DNA of 64,000 bases from Brasenia schreberi (Eukaryota; Streptophyta; Magnoliopsida; Nymphaeales; Cabombaceae): assembly GCA_036023115.1 (NCBI GenBank), contig JAYKKT010000090.1, forward strand, positions 31,289,001 through 31,353,000, given 5' to 3'. Below the pieces are notes generated by a model that was not told the DNA's origin, searched no databases, and saw only the letters and a program-made list of their open reading frames with translations. The position numbers were made by a program, and so were the translations under genes. Below, in pieces: positions 1 to 12,600 of this stretch (the stretch's first letter is position 1; each line of letters begins with the position of its first letter).

Positions 1-696
1 GTGCAACCCTAGCAACAGATTTACCTGGTAGTGTGGATAACCAACCTTCAATGTACAGCAAAGCGTAACAGGTCCAACTAACCCACGAGGCACCAAGCAT
101 AAGCCTCATAGCACAAAACTGAAGAAACTACTAATAAAATCGACAATAATTAATCACCAAACCACGTTAATGTATATGACCACCATCAAGGAAAGAAACT
201 TGACATCAATTACTTCACCAGAAACTAGAGCAGACCATCATAAACAAACGTAGTTATACAGTGGTTAAATCCTCCTCAACTTACAAGTACAATGCCGAAA
301 GTTGCTCAATTGTAAATCGCAATGGTTGACAGTTGACACTCTTCAATATATACAAATATATACAGTGCACAACGATATAGCGACCTACTCTTGGCATAAA
401 ATTAATGTACCTACTGAGCTTTGCATCCATTCATGGCGTGCCTAAAGGACATACGAATTTGCAGATTAGCATGTATCTGTACAACAAACACCACACTCAT
501 TCCAAGGCATGAGCTTCCCAACAGATTGCCTTGTAACTGGAAATAGAGCTTCCCCAGACATGGGATTGCTTCATTTACAGATTAACGTGTCCCAGTGCAA
601 GTTACTAAGCTGGAACAAGCGCTACAAGTTCAGCGCAAGACGTAAGCTTCCCAACAGATAATCTTGCACAGATGATTAAACTGGACGAAGAAGAAT
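1..696. other. Downstream flank / probable 3' UTR of the GFS12-like gene
   Basis: No coding exon is visible on either strand. The part nearest 697 is probably the 3' UTR of the minus-strand gene. A short phrase (AGCTTCCCAACAGAT) occurs near 507 and again near 645, a weak local repeat. I see nothing else. Confidence 0.5.
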
Positions 697-3600
697 TTAG
701 CAGCATATCTTCAAAAAGCCATCTTCCGTCCCTACAACGAACAACCTTGAGAAAGGGAGGATGTTTATGCTTGACAAGGCTGACATATTTCTGCCTCCAC
801 CATCGGAAATATACAGTTTTCTGGGGATAACCCGTTGGTGCCGCTCCTGCATTTCATCAAAACGGCAGTTACACAGAAATACCGAAGGAAAAAAAAAAGA
901 ATCAAACTGACATGTTGCTGCAGAAATACAGCAAATATTAAGTGTTTAAACAACCCATATTCACCAAACAGAATGGACGAAACCATATATAATTACTTCT
1001 GAATCACATAGTGAAGAAAGACCAATCTTGTTTCCAGAAACAGAAATCATATCTTGACCCCATACTGAGAAACCACAAACACCATCTGAATAGCCATTGA
1101 ACACATGCAGCTCACTTGAGCCGTTCCTGCAGCATAACAACAGAGTATTAATGTGGCTTAGGTGCATATCTGAAATAACAGGCAGATTAATAAATTAGCC
1201 TGAATAGCAGAACTCCACTGTTAAACAGGTAGGAGAAAACAGGTTGTTTCACAGTGTCAACAAGTAGATACCAAGAGCCGCCAATTCATATCAATAGAAC
1301 ATGCAGGATGGGTGTATCTGTGATCACTCGCGATATATTAATTGTTCAAATAAAATAACCTGCTTCCAGTCCACAGGCATTCAATCTCTCCATTGTGAGT
1401 ATCACTGTTACTTTAGTCATAATGAATCACTTCAAGTTCAAAACAAGGCAATCTGAATACCAGAAGTCCACAAAAAAGTTGTCATTCTTATCAGTAAATC
1501 TGGTGAATGCATAAAACTACAAAAAAGTCACCATGTTCTTTAAGTATTATAGGAAACACCCGATTCTTCACGTTTCATACATCTAAACTTTTTAAGACAC
1601 ATTTCAAGAGATTCCTGATATTTTGCAAGAAAACAACTTTGAAGCTATTGCCAAGATTTTTTCATGCTAAAGTTTCTTCACAAGAATTTGACTCTGGTGG
1701 AGTTCAGGTACCATACAAGTCAATCAAATAATGCTGAAGCATTTTCTCTTTGGAAGGTAGGACCATGTTGGTGGAGTTTCTTGTAGCCCCACCATTTATT
1801 TGTTATACCGAGTAAGAACAAGCTAAAGTGCATTCTCTAAGTCATGTGTGCATGAGAGAACACACTAATGTGCGTTCTCTTCAGACTCAGTATTACCGAC
1901 AATCTGCATCTCACCATATGTGCATGCATGAACTTCTCTCTGTGTCTGTGCATTCCTGTATATGTGTGTGGATGTCCACGTGTGCCTGTGCATTTCTTTT
2001 GTATACCTTCTCAGATCCCACACCCGCATTGTTTTGTCAAGGGAGCTTGAAACAAGCAAATGGTCTTCCGGTGCTGCCAGCTGCAACAGTGCCAAATTAT
2101 AAGACAGAAGATGGTACAACTTTTTGAGTGCATGAGCGAAAAGTCAGCTCTAAAAGGAGAATATCTTCTGACCTTTGTTATAAATCCATCATGTGCCTGC
2201 CACAGAGCAACTACATTTCCAGTTCTTCCATCAAGAAGCCTTATGTGTCCGGAATTGAGTCCAGCTGCAATCCTAGTTGATGAAGATCCAACTTTTCTCC
2301 ATTGGCCATTGCCAGATCCGCAAGAACAAATTGCGGAGACAAGAGAAGAAAAGCATGACTCAGTTGTTTGGCTCTTCCACAGGTGCAGTTTCTGGTCTTG
2401 AACAACATCAATAAACCTGTACAAAAGCTTGACAATTGAATGCCATATTTTGCTCCAACAAATTGAAATGATTTAACATGCCCATGACAACCTTACACTT
2501 TAATTCATCTAGAATGGAGAATATTCCACGCAATTTCAAATACGTACCTCAATGAACCATTTCCCATGCCAGCTACAAGCCTATTATCAGATTCGAAGTA
2601 ATGCATGCACGTATACAAGTTCCCATTAAATGCAGTGGACAGCATGCCAGCAGATAGGGCAGCATGATTAACATCATTGCGCCGCTCATTATTGATCTTT
2701 GTCACTGAAAGAGAAGAGCTATAGTGAAGCGATGAAGTTGTAGAACTCTCTGCGAAAAATGATGTTAATTTTCCATTTAGGCTATTCCACACATGTATTG
2801 TTCCATCACAAGAGGCTATCCTTCCACTAGAAGCCAGGACGCAAATGTCATTTACAACCTGGATGTCCGGCACTACATGTTAATGTCCTCAAAGGCTGGA
2901 AATATTAAAACAAAAGGTACAAAATTCAAATAATTGCTAAGAGGGAAAGCGTAACAGTAAAATTTGACAGCCTTCACAAAGTGTTATCTTTTCAAGCAGC
3001 TAGCTGAAACTGTACTGCACAAATACCATAGTTTTGAGACTTGCACATTCTTCTGCTTCAACTTGTTTGTCTAACTGCAGAATGCAGTTAACACATTGAT
3101 TCAGTCCTTTTGTCAGTTTTTATTTTCTTATTTTTCTTTTTCTTTAGTCTTGGCAAGCTACTTGACTATCCTTCATATGTGTTGCTTCTTCTTTTTCTAC
3201 TCTGGTTGGGGTTCTCTACATGTTCCTGACTAATATTATTCATAAGTTAGTATAATTCATCAAGAAGTTACAGCAAAAAGTGGTGTGTTATGTGTTGAAT
3301 ATCAACCCAACAAACCAGAAACTGAAAAACAACAAAGAGCAAACACAAATTTTGAATGAGGGCCAGCATATCCTAAGACTGCCGTGCACCTCTCTCTCTC
3401 TTATTTCATTAACTTAAAAACTAACTGATTACACTTAGGGTATTTAAGTACAGACTTATAACTTGAAAGATGGAGATACCCCTCATTAGTAATCCTAATG
3501 CTAGATGGATCCTATTGGATCATATCTGAATTCAGTCCACTTGCAGAAATTTACAATAACAAAAATTAAATAAAAGAAACAGAAATTAAACTATTTTCAA

Positions 3601-6600
3601 CATGCCCCTCAAGTTGGGTCTTGAATACTTAAAACACCCAACTTGCCGAGAGCCTTCTTTAGTCCATTGGCAACGACTGACTTTATAAGTATGTATGCTA
3701 ACTGATCTTCAGAACGGACATAGATGATGTTAAAAATTCTTTCGGTAACCTCTCATAGAAGACAGGAATAGAGACTATTTTAAGAGCAGCCTTTACTGTC
3801 TGAAGAAACTAATGGGGATAGTCTTCTCCAGACCAATTTCATCAGTGATAAGATCCATAAACCCTCGTACATACCAAGAGCAATTGCCCAATATTAAGTC
3901 TTTGCACTAGATCTGGCTACCACAGATTATTTATTACTCTTTCATGAAACATGAAACAATATTACCTCCTAGTTGTACAATGTACCCTAAAGTAGATCTC
4001 CTATCCTCTGCCTAACCTGCCCAATCAACATCCGAATAAATTTAAATGTTTAAAGATGAATATGGACTATATAATAAATCAAGAGTGATGGACGATTTCA
4101 GGTATTTGATAATATGGAACACCATGTTTATATGATGTCTAGATGGTGAGTGCATCCATATACTTACATAGCTTACTGCGAAATTTATATCTGGTCTCGT
4201 GATTGTGAGGTATATCAGTTTCCCAACTAATCTCTGATATTTACCTACATCTTCATAAGGTTCTTCAGAATTTTCAACAACCCTCTTTTGAATTTCAATT
4301 GGTATAGTACATACACGATACTCCATCTTGGTTTCTTTCAATAGATCAAGGATATATTTGTATTGACTTAAAAACACACAGTCATTACTTTTAACAATTT
4401 TAATTCCTAAAAAATAGTGAAGCTTTCCCAAGACTTTCAAGTCAAATAATGCATGCAACTCCTTTTTTAATGAAATAATTCCTTCCACATCGTCACTAGT
4501 AAGAACGATCTCATCACCATGCACAACCAAGAGAATGGTTTTCTTCTCCTATTTAACGAATAATGTGTGATCACTAAAGTTGCGCTTGAAACCCAAGCCA
4601 AGTATTTCATCACTAAATTTCTCAAACCAAGCTCTAGGCGATTGCTTTAAACCATATATGGATTTCTTCAGTTTGCATACCTTATGTCGCACAATTTTGA
4701 GATCATAACCAGGTGGTAAGTCCATAAAATTTTTCTGAGAAATGCATTCTTCACATCCACCGGCCATAAATCCCATCTCTGATTAACCACTACACTTAGG
4801 AGAATTTTGATTGTATTTACTTTTACAACTGGTGAAAATGTTTCTGTATAGTCAATACCATAAGATTTACTGTAATCATTAGATACCAACCTAACCTTGT
4901 ATCTTTCTATATTTCCATCGGATCTATACTTTATGGTATATACCCATTTGTAGCCTATAATCTTCCTATATGGTGGTAAATTTATACGTTCCCATGTTTG
5001 ATTTCTTTCAAGAACTATAATCTCTTCGCTCATAGTTGTTCTTCATTCTATATACTACTTGGCCTCTCAAAATGTCTTTGGAATATAATATTTTTCTGCA
5101 TTTATCACCAATAACTGATATTCTTTTGGATAATTAGTATAAGAGACCGGTTTATGACTATGATATTTAGTTGTTTCACGTTTTCCCTTACGAAGGGCGA
5201 TAGGTAAATCATATGAAATATTAGGTGAAGTCACCGGATTTACCTGAGTAGATGATGGAACTGATTGGGGAGAGAATCTTGGTCAAGGATAGCATAATGA
5301 CTTGGTAGAACTAGCTTTCTTTTTTCTCTTGAATACATTTGTCATTCTTCCTTTTTTGAAGGTATGGTCACGTGCTCTTCATTTCTTTTTTTAGGATCCT
5401 CTTCCAAAGGTAATATCGGCAAGACAATGGAGATCAGTGTATGTGATAAATTGGTCCCATCATCACCAAAGTATGGTACATTTTCATGAAATGTTACATC
5501 CATCGTGACATAGCTCTTCCTCTTCTCACAGTCATAACACTTATATCCCTTTTGAGTAGATAGTATCCCAAGAAAATAAAATTAATTGCTCTACCATCAA
5601 GCTTGTCCCTTGCATTGCTAAAACTTCTTCCACTAAGACTCCCAACAAAATGGGATTTAAAAACAAAAACATCATCATATTCTAGAAACGACTAAAACCT
5701 TACTACTATCTAGCGGTGTTCCTAAAAATTTTTGGGCAAAAACTATTATGACTGCTATTTACTTAATTAATCGTATGCCCTCTTCAGTTTTGCAAAACAT
5801 GTCTCCTGTAGAAAAACTCTTTAAAATTCTTCCTTTTTGGATGTAGATATTTTGTTTATACTGACAAAGATGACAAGATATCTTCTCGTGCTATCGAATT
5901 TATATTTTTAGGATATGAGATAAATAAGAAAGGATATAAGTGTTATAATTTAAAAAATGGCAAGCTCTATGTATCCAGAGATGTCAAATTTTTTAAAAAT
6001 GAATACGTATTTAAAAGTATAGATGATGTTAAATCTATGGATGACTCTTCCTATTCCTTTTTAAATGATATTTTAGGATATGATGTGATCAATATAGAAA
6101 ATGATCTAGATATACACACGTCTCCAAGATATTTTGTCGTTTCTTTTGAACAATATTACTATAGAAAACTTCTAACATCACACCATCCATGCCTAGAAGA
6201 TCCAATCGTGACTCTAGACCTTCAACACGATTTGTCTCCTATGATAATTTGTCACCTAGACATAGAGCTCTTTTGACAACCATTACAGCCAAAAAGGAAC
6301 CTAGATCTTTTAAAGAAGCTCAGGCATCACAAGTCTGGATTCACGCTACAAATGAAGAATTAGATGCTCTATATAAAGCCCAAACTTGAGATATTGTTTC
6401 TAGATCACAAAACAAGAAAGTTATAGGTTGTAGGTGGGTCTATAAGATTAAGACTAATGGTGATGGTTCTCTAGATCGTTATAAGCTTAATTAGTTGTCA
6501 AAGACTATTCACAAGAATATGAAATTGATTATGAAGAAACCTTTGCTCCGAGCTTGCTCGTCCTCTTCTGCTCTGTACTCTTCTTGCTATTGCCGCGACA

Positions 6601-9600
6601 CCCTAACCTGGAGTCTTAATCGATGAATGTGAAGAATGCTTTTCTCAATGGTGACTTGGAAGAAGTCTATTTGCGACCACCACTTGATTATTATTCTTCA
6701 TTCACCTAACAAGGTTCCGTCTTTTCTCGTAAAGCCTTGTATGGTCTTAAACAAGACCCCAAGGCTTGGTTTGATAAAATTACTGAATTCATGATATTGC
6801 ATGGCTTTACTACTTTTATTCTGACATAATCCTCTTTATAAGAAAGTCTTCTGCAGATATTGTTATATTGTTGCTCTAGATATGATTATTGCAAGTAGGG
6901 ATAATTTTGGGATTAGACAAATCAAGCAAGAACTTTGTAAGATGTTTAAGATGAAAGACCTTGGACAACTTTTTCTATTTTTTGGGTATTGAAAAGTAAC
7001 ACGTGATGTTCGAGGCAGTGTTTTCCGTATCGCATGATACGGCCCGTATCGCATGATACGGCCCGTATCGCATGATACGGCCTGTATCGCCCGTATCGTA
7101 CGATACAGCCCAAATTTTTTTTTCAATTTTTTTTTTTCATGTTTCTGCCCTCTCTTCCCCTCTCTTCACTTCCCTTAAAGGCATCCTCCAATATGCTTAT
7201 AATTTGGGTTTATAATTTCATTTATTTAATAAGAATAATGTATAAAAAAAAATTATGACAAAATCATTTCCCTTTTTGTTACAACTTTTAGGTATATTTT
7301 TGTTAACAGTTTCTAATTTCATAAGATCGTAAACAATTAAAAACATTTAGTTCTCTCGGTTCATTGAGTAGGGATTTCACAACTTCACTATTTTAGGGTT
7401 CACGTTACATGACTTCCATTGAGTTGAACATGATCAATGTGTGTGAGGCTTAACTCAGTCTGTGAAGTGAAAAATGAAGCTCTAACATTAGTTAAAAAGC
7501 TAGTCTCCAATAAGAGAAAAAGGGAACATCATCAAGTAATAATATCACATCATTGAGGTGTCATAGACTCAATAATCAAAGAAATGGAGCTCTTTGTTTT
7601 GCTCACATATGAAAATTAGCAAATATGACAACTACATGTACAAAGATAGCAGTTTGTTAATTTTGATATATTACATGAGTGGATTATGGAAGATAACGAA
7701 GAAAATACACTCCTAAGTCCTAACTGAAGAAGACATTGCATGAATTATTTTGAAGTGCAACAACATCATCAAGGAGAAGATGAAGATTATTTAGTTAATG
7801 ATCCTAATACAAATTTACAATATGTAAAATATAAATGTATTTCATTTTTTGATTCAAAATATATAATTTTGGATGCAATTGTTCAATATTAAATGTTCAA
7901 TTTGTGCTAAACTTTGCATTATATGAATTTAAAGCAATTACCAGAATTTTCCAAAATTTTCCAGAATTTTTTTGATTTTTTTCGGATTTTTACTAATTTT
8001 ATTGATTTTTTAAATAATTTTTATAGTTTTTTAATATTAAAGTACGATACGATACGCCCGTATCGTGGAGCCCAGTGATACGCGATACGATACGCGTCAG
8101 ACAACACTGGTTCGAGGTTTCTTTTTATATAACAACAACTAAGCCTTTTCTCATACTAGACGAGGTTTCTTTTTATCACAAACTAAATTTACTAAAGATA
8201 TTATTCATAAAGTTGTTAACACACCTTAGGTGATCAACTAGAAGATGCGACTTTTAGATGGAGAACCATTGAGTGATCTTACTCCTTACATACATATGGT
8301 TGTTGGAGCACTCACTTATCTCACCATCACACGTTCAGACATTACTCATGCTATACATACTGTCAGCATGTTTCAACATTCACCTACCTCAGTTCATATG
8401 AGTGTTGTCATAAGGATTGTTCGATATATTCGATAAACCTCACATAAGGGAGTATTTCTATATCTTTTTCTCTACTTCAATTAACTACATATATTGATGT
8501 TGATTGGGGTGGTGATGTAAATGACAGGTTGGTTAGTGCATTTTCCTTAGAAACTCTCTTATATCATAAAAATACAAGAAACAACAAAAGATGTCCCTCT
8601 CCTCTACTAAAGCGGAGTATCGTGCAATGGCCAACACAACCACTGAATTAACTTGCTCAAACGACTACTTCAGGACTTAGATATAACATTGAACGTTCCT
8701 CCAACCATGTATTGCGATTTGCGACAACAAAAGTGTTATTTATATTGCCAACAATCATACATTTCATGAGCAGACCAAGCACATCGAGATTTATTATTAT
8801 TACATTTGTGAAGAGCATCTACAAGGCAATTTAGCACTATAATTTGTAACATCTGAATATCAGTTTGCATATCTTCACCAAGTTGCTACTAGCCCCACGA
8901 TTTCAGTTTTTGATTGGCGAACTTTAGGTCATAGAATTGTCAGTTTGAGGGGGGTGTTAGCAAATATAACATGGCCTGGCCCATCAGGCTCAGACCCTGC
9001 CCTTAAGGCCTAGCCCATTAGGCTGCCAGGGCCACAAGGGCCATGCCCCTAATCGTTGGTTGGTTGTGACCAACCCCCTTCCTCTCTCTTCCTCTTGTTC
9101 TCTTCTATAAATATCTCACTCATGTACATATTTTCTAAAGCATTTGTGTGGCAATTTAATAATATCTAGTCGTTAGGGGCTGGTTGTGACCAACCCCCTT
9201 CCTCTCTCCTCTCTTTTCTCTCCCTCTTCCTCTCGCTCTCTTCTATAAATACCTCACTCATGTACATGTTTTCTAAAGCCTTTGTGTGACAATTTAATAA
9301 TATTTATTTTCATATTTTTAGTGTCTTTTGTTGTACTTATGTGATTATAACCTTTTTAAAGGCTTTGAGTTTGACGAATTGAGGTGATATTTGTTCATCA
9401 ATCTTCCGCTGTTACATTGAAGCATCGACTTCATTACACAAATATCTTTAGCAAACTCCAAAAGCATAAATGTGTTGCCTATGGATGGTGCCATGGATTG
9501 GATAAGTCATGCACTAACTAAGATATTTTCCTTACGATCAGTTACATTAGGCATGAGAATATCTCCAACCAAATATTCTCATCGCTCCCTTGTCATCACA

Positions 9601-12600
9601 ACTAGCTCGATATATCTAGCCCATTGGAGGTAATTTCTCCTATCTAACTTCAAATTTGTGATATGGAATCCTTTGCCTTTATCTGAAGAGGTATTTTCTC
9701 CATTGTCTACCATCTTTTCTTTGTCGGACATGGTACCCGCCCCCTGTTTCTAAGGTAGATATATCGCCTTTCTTATTTTTTATGAAATTCCTTTCTATTT
9801 TGTTGTAATTTCTTTTTCTGAATAAATTTTTCTAGAAATATCACTAACATGAACCAATAATTTCTGGGTTGCAACTTATCCACTCTACCCTAATCACATC
9901 TCTTCCTTGAAAATGGCTACAAACTTACGCTAATCTCGCAGATTAAGTTGTGATATCATGTTGAATATCAACCCAACAAACCAGAAACTGAAAAACAACA
10001 AAGAGCAAACACACAAATTTTGAATGAGGGCCGACGTCTCCTAAAACTGTCATGCACCTCTCTCTCTCTTATTTCATTAACTTAAAAACTAATTGATTAT
10101 ACTTAGGGTATTTAAGTACAGACTTATAACTTGAAAAATGGAAATAACCTAATTAGTAATCCTAATGTTAGACGGACTGATCCAATAGGATCTGAATTCA
10201 GTCCACTTGCAGAAATTTACAATAACAGAAACAGAAAATAAATAATAAAAAATAAATTGTCTTCAACATTATGAACTTATAGTTTTTTAGAGCTTTGTAG
10301 GGTCTTGCTGTAGCTAAAATGTGAAAATACTGAAGGGGTTCTGGTCAATGAGCATAGAAAGCATGTGTTAAATGTTGGCTTTTGTGGAGGAATTTGTACG
10401 ACTTGAAAATGTGTGTCGGGTTGCTTTTATGATAGCCTTGAGGATTTATAACTTTTCCTATCTTAAAATCTAGTCATAGATTATAGTCCAAGTCATATTA
10501 CTTTTACCTGGCATAACACATCCAGATAACCATAAATTTTTTTATTTGCTCGAGTTATTCGCTAGTAGGATTATGTTTTGAATATTTTTCAAAAATTGGC
10601 TCTCATTCTATGCAGACATTATTATCTTTTATAAATTCAGAAGAATATACACTCCCAAAATTATTTTCAGGGCAGGCCGTAGTATATCAAGCTCAGGGTT
10701 CAATACTCTTCTCATACACAATGGACCCTCCTGCTAAGCCTCCTACTAGAAATGTACATGATTCATTCAATAATAAGTCTTCTTTAAAAGTTCAAACAGG
10801 TTTTCTACAATGGTAATACCTCACAAAGACAAAGGTTTGTGCCATCTATTAAAACTGGTGTATTTCCAAATTTTCTATTGAAACTTGGGAAACTAGATGA
10901 CAGGAAACAACAGCAAAAACGTTATAATGGAAACAGCAACCTCTATTTTGTGGTAGTAGCTGTAGATTTCCCTAATGTGCTAAGAAAGAGGTGAACATGA
11001 AACTTGAACAGTGTACTACTTATATGATGACCACATAATGGGCTCTGATCCCTAAAGAAAATGACTGATTGATGAAAAACTGAAAAGGTAGACGTAAATA
11101 CTCAAAAACTAGATAAGACAAAACAGTTCAATCTCCTTACCTCCTCATGCCCAAAATAACCTGAAATGCAGTTCATTCTTGACATGTCCCACTGATGAAC
11201 AAGTCCCCTGAATCCTGAACCTACACCTCCAGAAAAAACCGTGCATTCATCATTTGCAACAGCTAAAGCTCTCAAAGGCCCAGGGTGCGCACGAACTGTG
11301 TACAGAATTGATGCCCGTATCTTCCACGGGAGGTCATCCTTCAAGCCACCAATCCGACTAAGAAAATCTGGACCATCCCAATTGTCAGCAGGAGTGGGAA
11401 ACCAAAACCATGGTTCTGGTTTTAGAGTGCCTGATGAAGCCTCAGCCCTGACATCAGAAGTACGTTGAACACCATCCAGTTTAGGATACGTGGAACTCTT
11501 GCCACTTCTCGCACCTTGTGATTGTGGTATAGACCATCCAACTCCATTTAATAATAGCTTTGCTGGATTGTATTCTGATGGCCAAGTCTTGCTATGGTTG
11601 GGCCTTTGAGCAGGGGGATTTTCAGAGCTAGTCTTCAATGTTTCCCCTTTACGTTCCCACTGAAATGACAGAACTGGTTATGGTAAATACTGTTCAAACC
11701 AAATGAAATTACTTATGGTGTCACTCTCGTTAACCTAAAGGCCCATCTTTGTTACCTTCCAGTTATGATGCTTATAGAGGTATTGCTCAAGAAGTAACCA
11801 TGTGGTGCAGCACCTACGAAATTTCTCAATGCCAAGAAGAGATGCCAATTGTGGATATATCAGCAATCTGCAAACAATAGCACAAGTTTTACATTTCTAC
11901 AAAATAGAGCATCTTAATTACTTGATAATATACCTAAAAGAAATTGCAGTAAATGTTTGCTGATACATACAAAATATCTGAACGATTTTCCTTGAAAGCT
12001 TCATCTGATTTTGAACCTTCCAGTGAAAGACCTTCTTGAGAGAAAGCAAGTTCATCAAACAATTCTTTCAATTGTGGGATGACATGTAATGCAGTTAAAT
12101 CAGGTCCAATCTTCCGACAGATTGAAAGAATAGTGGTGCCGGCAACCTGGGAAACAATTGACTATCATCTCACTGAACAACAGAATTTGCATTATTGGGA
12201 GCTAGAGAGAGTCTGGAAGAACAAAACGCCCAAAAGACAAGACTTAATCTTATTGTGGGTGACCTGAAGCACGGAATGGTCTACATTAGGATGCATTAGA
12301 ATCTTAACATGAAGACATATTTGATCCTGCAATATGCAAAAAGAATTCCATGAAGAAGGTTTAAGAACAACATTTTTATTTTAAAAGAGAAAAGATTAGA
12401 TCTATATAAGAAAAAACATTACCTGAATGAACTCCTTTAGAACTACCTCCTTCGGAAAAGTCGCAACCATTCCATCTAATGTGACCAGGCTATTTGTCAG
12501 AGCTAGAGAATTCCAACTCTGCAAAGGCTCAGGATTATCCAGATATGCGAGCTCAATACAAGAAGAAACAACATTTCTCATCAGTGGTAGAAAGTGCCTA

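Larger units (their letters stand above)
5695..8935 (+). pseudogene. Degenerate copia pol of the nested element
   Basis: Integrase tail (FWAKTIMTAIYLINRMPSS) sits near 5730-5800, reverse transcriptase pieces at about 6190-7000 (IGCRWVYKIKTNGDGS, KALYGLKQDPKAWFDK), and RT/RNase H at 8245-8800 (LTYLTITRSDITHAIHTVS, STKAEYRAMANTT). Several stops and frameshifts are present. The gap at 7016-8109 is the hAT insertion. Confidence 0.85.
5690..9416 (+). mobile_element. Second copia element, opposite strand, 5' truncated, nested in the first
   Basis: The plus strand carries degraded copia pol ending in a polypurine tract (8945-8954) and a 3' LTR (8955-9416). The left LTR, gag, protease and most of integrase are missing. 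The left edge near 5690 is approximate because both flanks are decayed. Its body is further interrupted by a hAT element (7016-8109) and a LINE tail (8129-8160). Confidence 0.85.
3293..10268 (-). mobile_element. Ty1/copia LTR retrotransposon, complete ends, inside GFS12 intron 12
   Basis: Two near-identical 310-bp LTRs (3293-3602 and 9959-10268) begin TGTTGAATATC and end TTCAACA. They are flanked by the same 5-bp target duplication TTATG (3288-3292 and 10269-10273). The element reads on the minus strand: next to the right LTR is a primer-binding-like TGATATCACAAC (a decayed relative of the common initiator-Met site), and next to the left LTR is a purine tract ending GAGGGGCA. Gag start and the RT/RNase H region remain; the middle of gag, protease and the integrase core are missing where a second copia sits (about 5690-9416). 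Many stops make it inactive. LTR mismatches and small indels show it is not recent. Confidence 0.95.

Noticed and set aside
1828..2401. Plus-strand ORFs across the GFS12 WD40 exons
   Set aside because: They are shadows of minus-strand exons, whose translation and splice sites are well supported.
3293..10268. Whether the outer element might be an integrated virus
   Set aside because: Order and motifs are Ty1/copia with typical 310-bp LTRs; there is no envelope or movement-protein-like sequence.
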